Assembly: GCA_001970955.1 (NCBI GenBank)
Contig: MPUH01000127.1
Coordinates: forward strand, 36,231-100,230
Direction of reading: 5' to 3'
Source: Stentor coeruleus
Taxonomy: Eukaryota; Ciliophora; Heterotrichea; Heterotrichida; Stentoridae
Length of the DNA stretch: 64,000 nt
The notes beneath the pieces are model-generated. The model searched no databases. It saw only the letters and a list, made by a program, of their open reading frames with translations, and was not told the DNA's origin. This document shows positions 39,781 to 48,851 of this stretch, one piece after another (the first letter of the stretch is position 1; the number at the start of each line of letters is the position of its first letter). The position numbers were made by a program, and so were the translations under genes.

Positions 39781-41217
39781 ATGAATCCTCGTAAAGACCC
39801 TCTTGACAACTACCTCGACCTAAACCACAAACTAAACTTCTCACAATTTAACCCCTCATCTGAAGATCCCCAATACGAAATTCCAACCCAAGCTATAAGC
39901 AATTCAATAAAACATATAACCAGTACCTTAGCATCATATGGCTTCCCGCCATTAGGTAACTTATTCTCAACAGATCTCTCTGAGATTAATAAAACTATAA
40001 ACTCTATATATGCCATCCTTCAACAAAGGCAAAAAGATTTAAGTTTCAGAAGTGAAGCCAATGAAAAAATCAGAACAGCTGAATCAGAACGAAACAAACT
40101 TCAACAAACTTTAGAAAAATGCCAAAGCCAAAAAACCATACTAGAATCAGAGCTTATAAAAGTCCAAAATCAATTAAAAACAACTAATACTAAAAATAAA
40201 ACTGAAAAAGATAAACTCCTTGCAGAAAGAGATGAACTTAAAAGAGAAAATATAAAACTTTTACATAAAGAAACTCAATGTTTACATGAAATGAAGAAAA
40301 AAGATACAGCTTATAATAAAGTTCAAGAACAATTAAGGAAAACTCTTGGGGAAAAAGATTTACCTTTTAGAAATGCTATTGAAATAATAAGCCCTTTACA
40401 TACTTCTGGACCTTCATTGTTTGGTAAAAATGGGGATACTGAGTTTTCATTTATGATAAGTAGAGGATTTGAAGAGAATCAGAATGTGCTTTTGCTTGAG
40501 AATAAAGAATTGAGGAATGTTTTTGAGTTGTTACAAGGAGAACTTCATGAAATGATGCAACAGAGGAAAGAAGCTTTTCAGAAAAGATATGTGGAGGAAC
40601 TAGGGGAAAATGCTCCGAATTTTAATGAATTTGAAATAAATCCAGTTAAGTCGGATATGCTGAATATGCCTTTTCAAAAAGTTTCTGATGAGGTGGTTAA
40701 GGTTTTTCAGGAAAATATGAGAGTTTATCAGAAATTTATGGATAAAGCTGATGAAGTTGGATTAGAAATCGATGGTGAAGGGGAAGGAGAGTTAAACAAA
40801 ATTAAATGCATCGCCGATCTGAAGGAACTTTTAAGTATTTTTTATATAGAAAACTATAGGGTTATGCTTAAAAACCAAGAAAATCTTATGCAAAACTCAG
40901 TACTTGGCAGTCGTGTTAAAGCTCCAGATAATGTTGGAGTCAATGCATCAAGACTTAAAGTAATATCAGAAAATGAGGTAGAAAAAGCTAATAGATATTT
41001 ACAAGAAGAGTTTAAAAAACTTGAATGTAAACAACAAGAAATTGAAGAACATAGACATGTTGTATCTGAAACATCAAGTCGGTTAGTTGAAGAAAAAAGT
41101 TTAATAGCTGTATTTTTTATTTAGAAACAAAGAGAACATTTACAAGATGAAAGAGCTAAATGGGAGATAGCTTTACAAACTGCTTGCAAATTGAATAAGG
41201 AACTTATTGAAGAATAA
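39781..41217 (+). CDS. SSX2IP: SSX2IP/ADIP-like centrosomal protein, one intron
   Basis: SSX2IP (Msd1 in fission yeast) anchors microtubules at centrosomes and basal bodies. The N-terminal region, about residues 35-90, matches the ADIP domain: a helix with LASYGFPPL, then INKTINSIYAILQQRQKDL. Later conserved blocks are AYNKVQEQLRKTLGEKD and LLENKELRNVFELLQGELHE, both typical of the family. Exon 1 is 39781-41109; exon 2 is 41125-41217 and ends the coiled coil with WEIALQTACKLNKELIEE. The 15-nt intron at 41110-41124 holds the apparent stop. The total is 473 residues. It follows CEP41 on the same strand. Stop TAA. Confidence 0.8.
41110..41124 (+). other. 15-nt intron in SSX2IP
   Basis: GTATTTTTTATTTAG. 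Translation through it ends at TAG. Removal adds 30 residues of coiled coil before TAA. Confidence 0.9.
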
Positions 41218-42123
41218 TTATAGTAAATTTAAAGAAAGATGCTATCTTGATTATATTATGGATTTATATAGAAAATCAAATTTTGAAATATGTAGTTTTT
41301 TTTGGTAAGCTTTTTAGGTTGTTATGATTTTATATATATAAATGTATAAGTTAAGTTGATTAGATTTTTCAGTTTGTCTTAGCCTTGTTTCTTTTTAGAT
41401 TCTCCAAGGTAATCCAGTTGGAAAAATATTTTATTAGATAAAAATATGAGTTATAAAAATATAAAGAATTTTAAGATGCTTGGAATTTTTAATGCGAGCT
41501 TGAGATAATATACTGTTGTATGGTTTTATATTTGATTTAAATAGGATATTTAAGATTTTTGATGCTGTCAATATAAAGTTAGCTTAAGTTGTAGATTCTG
41601 ATAGTATGGAAATTCTTTTTGGATTTTAGGAAATAGAAATAATTCTTTTTTATATCAAGTTTATAGCAAATCAAGAGTAGGTCAAGCTAATAAACTGTAG
41701 AAGTATGCCTATAGAAATATTCCTATAAAAATTGTAACTCATAAATTTTAGTTAGGGAACCCTTCCATTTATATCAAATATATCAAAATAAATATTCATC
41801 TAGAAACCCTAACATAAAAATTATCTATTGAAATATAATCTTTACCCCTTACATAAAATTAACTAACAACACTAATTAATAAACGCATTCATACTAAAGT
41901 CTTTATCTTGACTATACTACAAATTAAGTATTATAAGAATCTTAAATTTTATTGTAAATATTAATTTCTACCAGATTATGCACTATCAATCACTGATCTT
42001 AGTCACTCAAAATATTAACTAAAGTTGTTTTTGATTATATTTCCTTCTGAGCATATTAAATCTTTTACTTCATCAAATTTAATCTTTAAAGATCAGCAAT
42101 CTCAGTCTAATTAAAACCTTTTA
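41218..42123. other. Spacer between two gene ends
   Basis: 0.9 kb between the facing 3' ends of SSX2IP and the small hidden gene. The left half is G/T-rich and the right half A/C-rich, switching near 41.75 kb. No other feature seen. Confidence 0.6.
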
Positions 42124-42360
42124 TTAACTAAATCTATGGTGCATATCAATAACAAAGGCTAGCATTTCATCTTGATCACACAAATTAGGATGTCGATTCA
42201 TATTTTCAGTAGCTTTTTTAACTTTATCCAAATCAAGCCCACCTTTAAGTTTAAACTCAGGAGATCGTATTTTTGAATATGTCCTAAATATTCATTACTT
42301 TTCAAGCATCCTAAGCTCAACTAACACAGAATCAGGGATAATTAAATTTGGCTCAGACAT
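42124..42360 (-). CDS. Small 73-residue protein with one intron
   Basis: A gene too broken for a simple frame search. On the minus strand, ATG at 42360 begins MSEPNLIIPDSVLVELRML. The frame then meets TAA and TGA inside a 15-nt intron (42284-42298) and continues with RSPEFKLKGGLDLDKVKKAT, ENMNRHP, DQDEMLAFVIDMHHRF and TAA at 42124. The intron has the same GTA...A10...TAG form as the others, and codon use resembles the neighbouring genes, with no G/C spike. The protein is soluble, helical and without a recognised domain. It could be a small complex subunit. Confidence 0.7.
42284..42298 (-). other. 15-nt intron in the 73-residue gene
   Basis: Minus-strand GTAATGAATATTTAG. It contains in-frame TAA and TGA. 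Removal restores one frame from ATG to TAA. Confidence 0.82.
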
Positions 42361-42967
42361 AATTATTAAAACCCATTTAGACATTTTCTTGATAAAGCCC
42401 CTTGAATATACAAAGCTCATAAAAAATGTGTATAAAAAATGTTGAAAGAATATATTTTTATTCTAAAAATGATTTTATTTGTTGAATAAAATATTGATTT
42501 TTTTTCTAGAGTTAGGTTTAGCATTTTTATGTAAATAATAAGGAAAATGCTTGTATTATATATTATAGATATTATTAGATGAATAAACAACTTTAATTAT
42601 ATACAATTTTTTTAGTGATTTTTTTGGGGTATTTTAAATGAATGCTGATAGGATTTTTTAGAATTTNAGTGATTTTTTTGGGGTATTTTAAATGAATGCT
42701 GATAGGATTTTTTAGAATTTGATTTGATAATGATAAAGCTATGTTATTATTTAAATACAATTAGACAATTTTTATAGTTTTTGATACTGATTTGTATATT
42801 GAAATTTTAACTTTAGACATATTCTAGATTATTTTTCAAATTTTCACAAACTTTAAACTCATAATTACTTTTTATAATTGTATGATGATTAAAATTTGAG
42901 TTTCGTTTTGTATAAAACGAGATTAAATGATGATTTCCAACGTTTATAAATTTGCAGTAAGTTTGAT
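42361..42967. other. Spacer with N join and 53-nt duplication
   Basis: A divergent promoter region. 42614-42666 is repeated exactly at 42668-42720 with only N (42667) between, so two overlapping assembly ends were probably butted together. Otherwise AT-rich without features. Confidence 0.75.
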
Positions 42968-43504
42968 ATGTATAATATGAGCTTTTTACCTAAATGGATT
43001 ATAAGTCGCTTACATGAGTTCGAATTCGTAAAAGACCTTGACAATTCCAGCAAGCATCAGCAAAATAAAGAAAAGCTTTTCTTAGAAAAAACCAAAGAAA
43101 CTCTAAAGCACCAAAAAGAAAAGAAAGTAAAGTGCAGTTTTCGTATAAATCCAAATAAGCTATTTAAAGCAAAAAATAAACCCAACCTCGAAATTTTAGC
43201 AAATAAATCATTTAAAAAGAAGCTTCCTAACATAAAAAGCTATCCAAAGAATTTAAGAATAAATTCTCAATCACCAACTGAAAACATAAAGTCTACAGGT
43301 GTGTATCTACAAGTTGTAAATAGAACCAAAAATATAAGAAGATGGTCTGAAGTTCCTCAAAAAACTTTAGATCATAAAGATAATGAGTTTGGAATTCAAT
43401 GTGATATGCCTGATGATATGAATGACTCATATCATTTTCCTATATTTACACCTTCTAACCAATTTTATGCTTGTGATACATTTAAGCTTCCTCGTATAAA
43501 TTAG
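42968..43504 (+). CDS. Uncharacterised basic protein, 178 residues
   Basis: No family recognised. The N-terminus has an amphipathic stretch (FLPKWIISRLHEFEFVKDL). The middle is strongly basic (KHQKEKKVKCSFRINPNKLF, FKAKNKPNLE), and the end is acidic to aromatic (CDMPDDMNDSYHFPIF, ACDTFKLPRIN). A second ATG four codons in (MSFLPKW) is also a possible start. No membrane segment or signal peptide. Low-complexity basic proteins like this are common in ciliates and evolve fast. Stop TAG. Confidence 0.6.
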   Translation: MYNMSFLPKWIISRLHEFEFVKDLDNSSKHQQNKEKLFLEKTKETLKHQKEKKVKCSFRINPNKLFKAKNKPNLEILANKSFKKKLPNIKSYPKNLRINSQSPTENIKSTGVYLQVVNRTKNIRRWSEVPQKTLDHKDNEFGIQCDMPDDMNDSYHFPIFTPSNQFYACDTFKLPRIN

Positions 43505-43831
43505 ATTAATTATGCTACTTTTTATGGGAGAATACGCTCGAATTTTTTTCTGAGCATTTTAGGTTTAGAAGTAAATATTTTGGACTTTTTATAGGGATAA
43601 AATTTTTTGGGTTTAAGATTTTTTTGAGAAATAGTTTAACGTTTTTTAGATAAGTAAGAATAATTATTACTCACTGTTTATTTAAAATATTCCACTATAA
43701 TTTCAATGCCTTAATGCATTTTGTCCATATTAATCACTAATTATCTCTTAAATATGTAAAATCATGTATCAAGTTTGCATATAAACTTTTACAAAACCAT
43801 AAATTCTGTTAAAATACCATTTCTCCTATAA
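43505..43831. other. Short spacer before the EF-hand gene
   Basis: About 330 nt. The left half is G/T-rich, the right half A/C-rich. The start at 43832 follows TTTCTCCTATAA. No feature seen. Confidence 0.6.
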
Positions 43832-44101
43832 ATGGCGTCCCTCAGCGAAGAAGAATTTTCAAGGCTCAGAATTGTAACAATGGAGCTACAGACAGGAGAC
43901 TTTACAAACAGCGGAGAACTTTTCAATATTTTTGACCGTAACAAGAATGGGAAAATCGATGCTTCCGAACTTCGTACGGTCATGGGAAGAATCTTTGATG
44001 AAGAAATTTCAGATGAGAAAATTCAAAGATTTATGACAAGGGTTGACCTTAACAAAGACGGATTTATTGATATCAGCGAGTTTATTCAAAGCTTCAAATA
44101 G
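43832..44101 (+). CDS. Two-EF-hand calcium-binding protein
   Basis: An 89-residue protein made of one EF-hand pair, half of a calmodulin. Loop 1 is DRNKNGKIDASE and loop 2 is DLNKDGFIDISE; both have all canonical calcium ligands at positions 1, 3, 5, 12 and Gly at 6. A linker with FDEEISDEKIQRFM joins them. It could be a calcium sensor of the contractile or ciliary apparatus, which is prominent in heterotrichs, but the target is unknown. The family of short EF-hand proteins is large, so no orthologue is named. Context ATGGCG; stop TAG. Confidence 0.9.
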   Translation: MASLSEEEFSRLRIVTMELQTGDFTNSGELFNIFDRNKNGKIDASELRTVMGRIFDEEISDEKIQRFMTRVDLNKDGFIDISEFIQSFK

Positions 44102-44858
44102 TAAAAAAGTTAGTTTAGTTTAATCTGATTTGCTATATCATATTAGAAAAAAATTTTATAAACCTAGAGAATATTATGGCTCATAGGTTTAGATCAATAC
44201 AAAACTAAAAGTAAAAACTATATTCTTCATGATAGGGATGAATTTTTAGTATGTAAAAAATATATCGTTGTTTAGAATAGATTAATTATGGAGTAATTAT
44301 GGTATTAGGATTAGTTTTTAAGGGATTTGGGTTATTTGAGAACACTGATAAGGATTATCTGTTTTCATTCAATATTTATAAATTTAATCAAAGCTTTTAT
44401 AAGTTTTTGATTATTGCGCTAGATGATTTGCTTTGAGTATTATTTGCTAATCCTAATGAAGTTATGTCCTTTATGTGTTTATCATAATGCCTATATTTAA
44501 GACATTGTTTAAGAATACTTATCAATTATCAGGAATTTAGCTCATTTAATTTGCATGTATTATCAGAAACCCTAAGAATACTTTAATTATGATATTCATC
44601 TATATGCTTTAATTATCTAAGTATGTATTACTTATAATAGTTTTTGTCTACATGTATTATATTAAATAATAAAAATTTACTTAATAAGCATTTTAACTAT
44701 TTATACATTTACTTCTTTGACTTACTTTAAATAATCAACTCTAAAATTTTATAAATCCATTTATTCAACATTTAATAACAACTATTATATATCCCAACTT
44801 CTTTTATTTCCAAGACTATCACTATATCAACAAGTTTTTATATAATTTTTTAGATGAT
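44102..44858. other. Spacer between two gene ends
   Basis: 0.76 kb between the EF-hand and coiled-coil genes, which face each other. G/T-rich left, A/C-rich right. No repeat or RNA visible. Confidence 0.6.
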
Positions 44859-45794
44859 TTAATTAAATCGCTTATCAAAAGAAGATCTTGGCCTTACAAA
44901 CGGCTTATACTTTTTCTCTCCATCCTCAGATTGTCCAGTTCTAGAAATTGACCGATACTCTCCAGTATGAAGTCTTTCAATATCATCATTTAATGCTGTA
45001 ATTTGTTCATCATAATTTTTAAGTTTCGATTTGCTGCCAACATCATTTTGTTTTTTATAAACCTGTAAGGATTTAATAAGTTCTCCAATCTCTTTTTCTT
45101 GTTTTTTCACTTTTTCCCTAGCCACAGTGATATCAGTATTAAACTCAGGTGACTTATCAGCAATTCTAGAATTACTCAAACTTGCACTTTTACGATCTTT
45201 TGTTGTATTTTCAGCTTCAAGTGCTTTAATCCTCGCTTCAAGATCGAAATTCAACTCAACAATAGGCCTTGCCACTGTATCTATCATACTCTCTTCTTTA
45301 GGAAGATTTTCTTGAACTTTTTCTGCATATATACTTGTGTTGATATAAGAAATTTTTTTAGTCACTGTATTTCTGTTATCTTTAAGCAAGTTTTTATATT
45401 CTACACGAGGAGGTCTTGGCTCAAGACGTGGAGTAGGATTTCTACCTTGCATTAAACTATCAAGTTTTTTGTTAAGCATTGCGTTTTCTTGTTCTAATTG
45501 ATTTAGTCTTATTGAGTTTTGTTTTAGTTCACGAATCTCCGTATCTTTTGATGAGTTAAGTTCGGTTAACTTTTGCAATTTTTGGTTTAGGAGTTGTATT
45601 TCATTATCTCTCTCGTAGATTATTTCTAGGTTGAAGTTAAAATCTTCATAGAGTTTTTTGAATTGCAACTCAAAATGTTCTAATTGCTCATCTTTCTCTT
45701 TAAGTTGTTCTTGAAGGTGGAGGACTCGCATGTTTAAAAGTTTTTCATGATCTTTTTCGCGTTTTTCTTGATGAGTATTTTCTTCTTCTTCCAT
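44859..45794 (-). CDS. Coiled-coil protein, possibly CCDC57-like
   Basis: A 311-residue protein. A coiled coil covers about residues 15-115 and contains QFKKLYEDFNFNLEIIYERD, which recalls the N-terminal region of centriolar-satellite protein CCDC57 (paired F-x-x-N-L and E-R-D elements). A proline/arginine-rich linker (TPRLEPRPPRVEYKN) follows. A second coiled coil of about 50 residues ends near residue 275, and the tail is basic (KKYKPFVRPRSSFDKRFN). The CCDC57 suggestion is weak and based on local pattern only. Context ATGGAA; stop TAA. It lies 40 nt downstream of the LRR gene on the same strand. Confidence 0.65.
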   Translation of the reverse strand: MEEEENTHQEKREKDHEKLLNMRVLHLQEQLKEKDEQLEHFELQFKKLYEDFNFNLEIIYERDNEIQLLNQKLQKLTELNSSKDTEIRELKQNSIRLNQLEQENAMLNKKLDSLMQGRNPTPRLEPRPPRVEYKNLLKDNRNTVTKKISYINTSIYAEKVQENLPKEESMIDTVARPIVELNFDLEARIKALEAENTTKDRKSASLSNSRIADKSPEFNTDITVAREKVKKQEKEIGELIKSLQVYKKQNDVGSKSKLKNYDEQITALNDDIERLHTGEYRSISRTGQSEDGEKKYKPFVRPRSSFDKRFN

Positions 45795-45834
45795 TTAAAT
45801 TATTTCATTTCTTTGAAGACTATTATTTAACTAT

Positions 45835-47895
45835 CTATTTTTTCTTAGTACTTTTCCTAGTTTTCTTTGACTCTTTTTGTCCATCTGGTGCTGGCTGACT
45901 TGCCTGTGCTGCTCTTAAAGCTTGAAGTTCTTGCTCTACTTTCTGCATTTCTTCTCTTACCAACCTAGTTTCTTCTTCAAGTGATGCTGTCTCTTTTTTA
46001 GTCGAATTTATTTTTTCCTGTAAGTCTTTAATCATCTCAGGCATTTCATTTTCCAAATCCTTATTCTCAGCTTCCAAAAGCTCAATTTCTCGTTGAATTT
46101 GATCGCGTTTGCTAACTTTTTCTTCATACTCACACTTCATATCTTCGATAATTTTTTGATATTTCGCTTTCATCGCATCCAATTCAGCACGAGCTTTTTT
46201 AATCCTAGCTTCCTTATCAGCAATCATAGCCTGTTCTTCCTGTATTTTCTGTCTCTCATATTCCCTTTTCGATTTCTCATTTTCCCTAAGTACTTCAATT
46301 TGCGTCATAATATCCTCTCTCATCTCTTTAACCTTATCAACTTCCGAAATCTGTTTATGTAACAAATCTTCAGCCTGTGCTAATTTTCTCCTCTCATACT
46401 CCAACCTATACTGTTCATTTTTCAATCTATTAGGCTCAGCATTTTCATGTTCTTTTCTATTCCTATCACATATTCTCTTAACCCTACTAATACAAGAATG
46501 ACTAAGCCTATTACCTTTCAAAAGAACTTTACATAAAAAATAGTTTTTATCAAGACATTCTAATATCAGAGTTTCTAATTTTTCTGATATGAAATTATCA
46601 GATAAATTCAAAAAGTTCAAATGTTTATTTTCTATAATTGCTGTAATAAAAATCTCAACCCCTCTATCTCCAATTCTACAAGAACCAGCATTTAAACTTT
46701 TAAGCTTACAAGGTATATCATTAGTACCTAAAATCCCAGCAAAAACTATTAAAGCTTCATCACCAAGATAATTTTTGCTTATATCTAAAGTTTTGATTTT
46801 TGTTTGAGTTAATATTTGAGCTATAGCTGATGAACCCATAGGTCCGATTTCATTTAAAGATAAGTTTAATTCACGTATAGTTTTATTTTCTTGAAGGACA
46901 TTTACTAAAAACTGAACCCCATCATCACCTAAAATATTCCCTTTAAGGTTTAAATGTGTAAGAATCGCATTTCTTCTTAGACCTTTAGCTATAAATTCAG
47001 CTCCTGCTGGCAGGAGCTCATTATATTCAAGGACAATTTTTTTAAGCCTTCTTGATGTTGATAAGAGTTTTTCTAGTATCTGCCCAGCATCAGCTGTGAT
47101 ATAATTTTTACTTAAATCCAAAGATTCAAGTTTACTAGCGTTTTTTATTATTAACGATGCACCTTCAGTCCTCAAGTCATTTTCAGCAAGTTTCAAATGT
47201 TTTAAGTTACAATTTTGCGTCAAAGCTATACCAAAACACTCTCCACCATTAGCAGAAATATCATTATCTTCTAATATCAAAGTATCAAGAGATGTGTTTT
47301 TAAGTAAAATTGCAGCAAGACTTGCTGCACCAGAAAGACTTAAAGAATTTTTCCTCATACTTCCTTCATATAATCCCAAGTTTAGAACTTTTAATGAACT
47401 ATGAGTACTTATTACTTCAACTAAATGCTCAAGACCATCTCCTGATATCATATTAGATGATAGATTTAGAAACTCAATTTCAGTTGATTCTAATATATTT
47501 TTAACTGCATGCATACCATAATCTGATATTGCATTATCTGCTAAGTTTAATCTTGTTAACTTACGGCAGATTAGAGAATTTGCCAGGGAAACAATTGAGT
47601 TTATACCAAGTCTTAGTGAATATAGGTTTATAACTTCGGTGTTTTGGTCATTTCTTTTGAGGATTTCTTCTCGAAATGCTCTTGCTCCTTCAGCGTCTAA
47701 ACTTTCCCCGGTATCGTGACAGCGGGCGTTGTAGAGCTCTGCAAAAAGATCGTCTTCGAAAATAGAAAATATTGGGTTTTTGTACTTGTATGTTACGGAA
47801 ATGATGTTACCTGACTCATCGTATTGGGCTATTTCTTCTTTTTCAAGCATGCCTTTGTTTTTTTTTATTCTTTGACCGTCTGCGTTTTTCCTCAT
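45835..47895 (-). CDS. Leucine-rich repeat protein with C-terminal coiled coil
   Basis: A 686-residue protein. After about 70 residues of head, some 13 ribonuclease-inhibitor-type LRRs cover about residues 85-460 (LTRLNLADNAISDYGMHAVK, LDTLILEDNDISANGGECFG, LTHLNLKGNILGDDGVQFL). The repeats are 28 residues long on average, as in RanGAP and NLR proteins. A charged coiled coil spans about 490-665 and the end is lysine-rich (KESKKTRKSTKKK). There is no NACHT, F-box or kinase domain. Proteins of this layout are typical of ciliary and cortical scaffolds in protists; a precise function cannot be given. Stop TAG. Confidence 0.82.
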   Translation of the reverse strand: MRKNADGQRIKKNKGMLEKEEIAQYDESGNIISVTYKYKNPIFSIFEDDLFAELYNARCHDTGESLDAEGARAFREEILKRNDQNTEVINLYSLRLGINSIVSLANSLICRKLTRLNLADNAISDYGMHAVKNILESTEIEFLNLSSNMISGDGLEHLVEVISTHSSLKVLNLGLYEGSMRKNSLSLSGAASLAAILLKNTSLDTLILEDNDISANGGECFGIALTQNCNLKHLKLAENDLRTEGASLIIKNASKLESLDLSKNYITADAGQILEKLLSTSRRLKKIVLEYNELLPAGAEFIAKGLRRNAILTHLNLKGNILGDDGVQFLVNVLQENKTIRELNLSLNEIGPMGSSAIAQILTQTKIKTLDISKNYLGDEALIVFAGILGTNDIPCKLKSLNAGSCRIGDRGVEIFITAIIENKHLNFLNLSDNFISEKLETLILECLDKNYFLCKVLLKGNRLSHSCISRVKRICDRNRKEHENAEPNRLKNEQYRLEYERRKLAQAEDLLHKQISEVDKVKEMREDIMTQIEVLRENEKSKREYERQKIQEEQAMIADKEARIKKARAELDAMKAKYQKIIEDMKCEYEEKVSKRDQIQREIELLEAENKDLENEMPEMIKDLQEKINSTKKETASLEEETRLVREEMQKVEQELQALRAAQASQPAPDGQKESKKTRKSTKKK

Positions 47896-48383
47896 TTTTA
47901 TTAGAAAGTGTTACTGGATTTACTTTTTCAACAACTTTGAGATGTTGGAATGGATCATTGTGTAAGATAGATTAAACTTAAGGAGAACTTTTTGTAAAGA
48001 TATTGATGGAAAAAAGTTTTGGCTTTTTGGCTTTGAGAGGATTTTTTTGATTGTGCTGAGTATGTATTTTAAAAGTTAGGATAAGTGTTTTTAAATAACT
48101 TTATAAATATCAGTTTTATATGTATTTTTATAAAAATAGCGTACATAAAAAGTAGTATATTTTTTTCTATAACTAATATATGTATTTTTATAAAAATAGC
48201 GTACATAAAAAGTAGTATATTTTTTTCTATAACTATTTATAACTACTTGGATTTATACTTATCTTATACATAACATTTCACAGAATCCTTTCATATGCAA
48301 ATCCATTAAATATTTCATATCCCCAATCTTAAACTAAAAACACTAGCATTCCATAAATTCCATTTAATTTCTTATGACTTTTC
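47896..48383. other. Spacer with a 60-nt tandem duplication
   Basis: Between the LRR gene start and the end of the 148-residue gene, both on the minus strand. It contains the tandem repeat at 48117-48235. The rest is AT-rich without visible features. Confidence 0.6.
48117..48235. repeat. Two tandem copies of a 60-nt unit
   Basis: 48117-48175 and 48177-48235 are identical over 59 nt with a 60-nt period; each includes AAAATAGCGTACATAAAAAG. No N is present, so it may be real. Confidence 0.9.
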
Positions 48384-48830
48384 CTACTTACGAACTCTAC
48401 TACTAAGATCACTCAATACTCTTGTAATTTTCCTATTAATAAGCAACTTGTCATAAAAAACCTGTGAAATTTTCTCGTTATAGGGCTTCGAGCACTCATA
48501 AAACTTTTTAAACTCATTAAAAGATTCCAAAGACGCAATATTCCAATTAAACTCTCCTGCTGGCCTCATTGAATCAGGAATAGCATTCCAGCATTCCCTT
48601 TCTTTTTCTATAACAAGCTTTTCCATTTTTCTTGTCAGATCCAAGTTATCTATCAAGTAATTTTCATAGCGTTCTAAGCAAATCTCGTTCCCTTGTGTGT
48701 AGCATTTATGTTGAAGTTCGCCTATTTTTTTGCCAGAGTTTGTAAGTTCACGTTCATAGTTTGTCATTGTGGTTTTGAACTTTATATGAAGCCCATTAAG
48801 TTTTTCTCCTTCGTTCTTAACTTTATCCAT
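48384..48830 (-). CDS. Uncharacterised 148-residue helical protein
   Basis: No family recognised. The protein is charged and mostly helical, with four cysteines (HKCYTQGNEICLERYENY, KERECWN, FYECSK) and a conserved-looking middle (AIPDSMRPAGEFNWN). No signal peptide or membrane segment. Its start lies 21 nt from the stop of the first carboxypeptidase gene. A degenerate copy of its 5' end is found again at 50455-50576, just downstream of the second carboxypeptidase gene, so the gene was once part of the duplicated unit. Context ATGGAT; stop TAA. Confidence 0.7.
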   Translation of the reverse strand: MDKVKNEGEKLNGLHIKFKTTMTNYERELTNSGKKIGELQHKCYTQGNEICLERYENYLIDNLDLTRKMEKLVIEKERECWNAIPDSMRPAGEFNWNIASLESFNEFKKFYECSKPYNEKISQVFYDKLLINRKITRVLSDLSSRVRK

Positions 48831-48851
48831 TAAACTATTATCTAATCTTAT

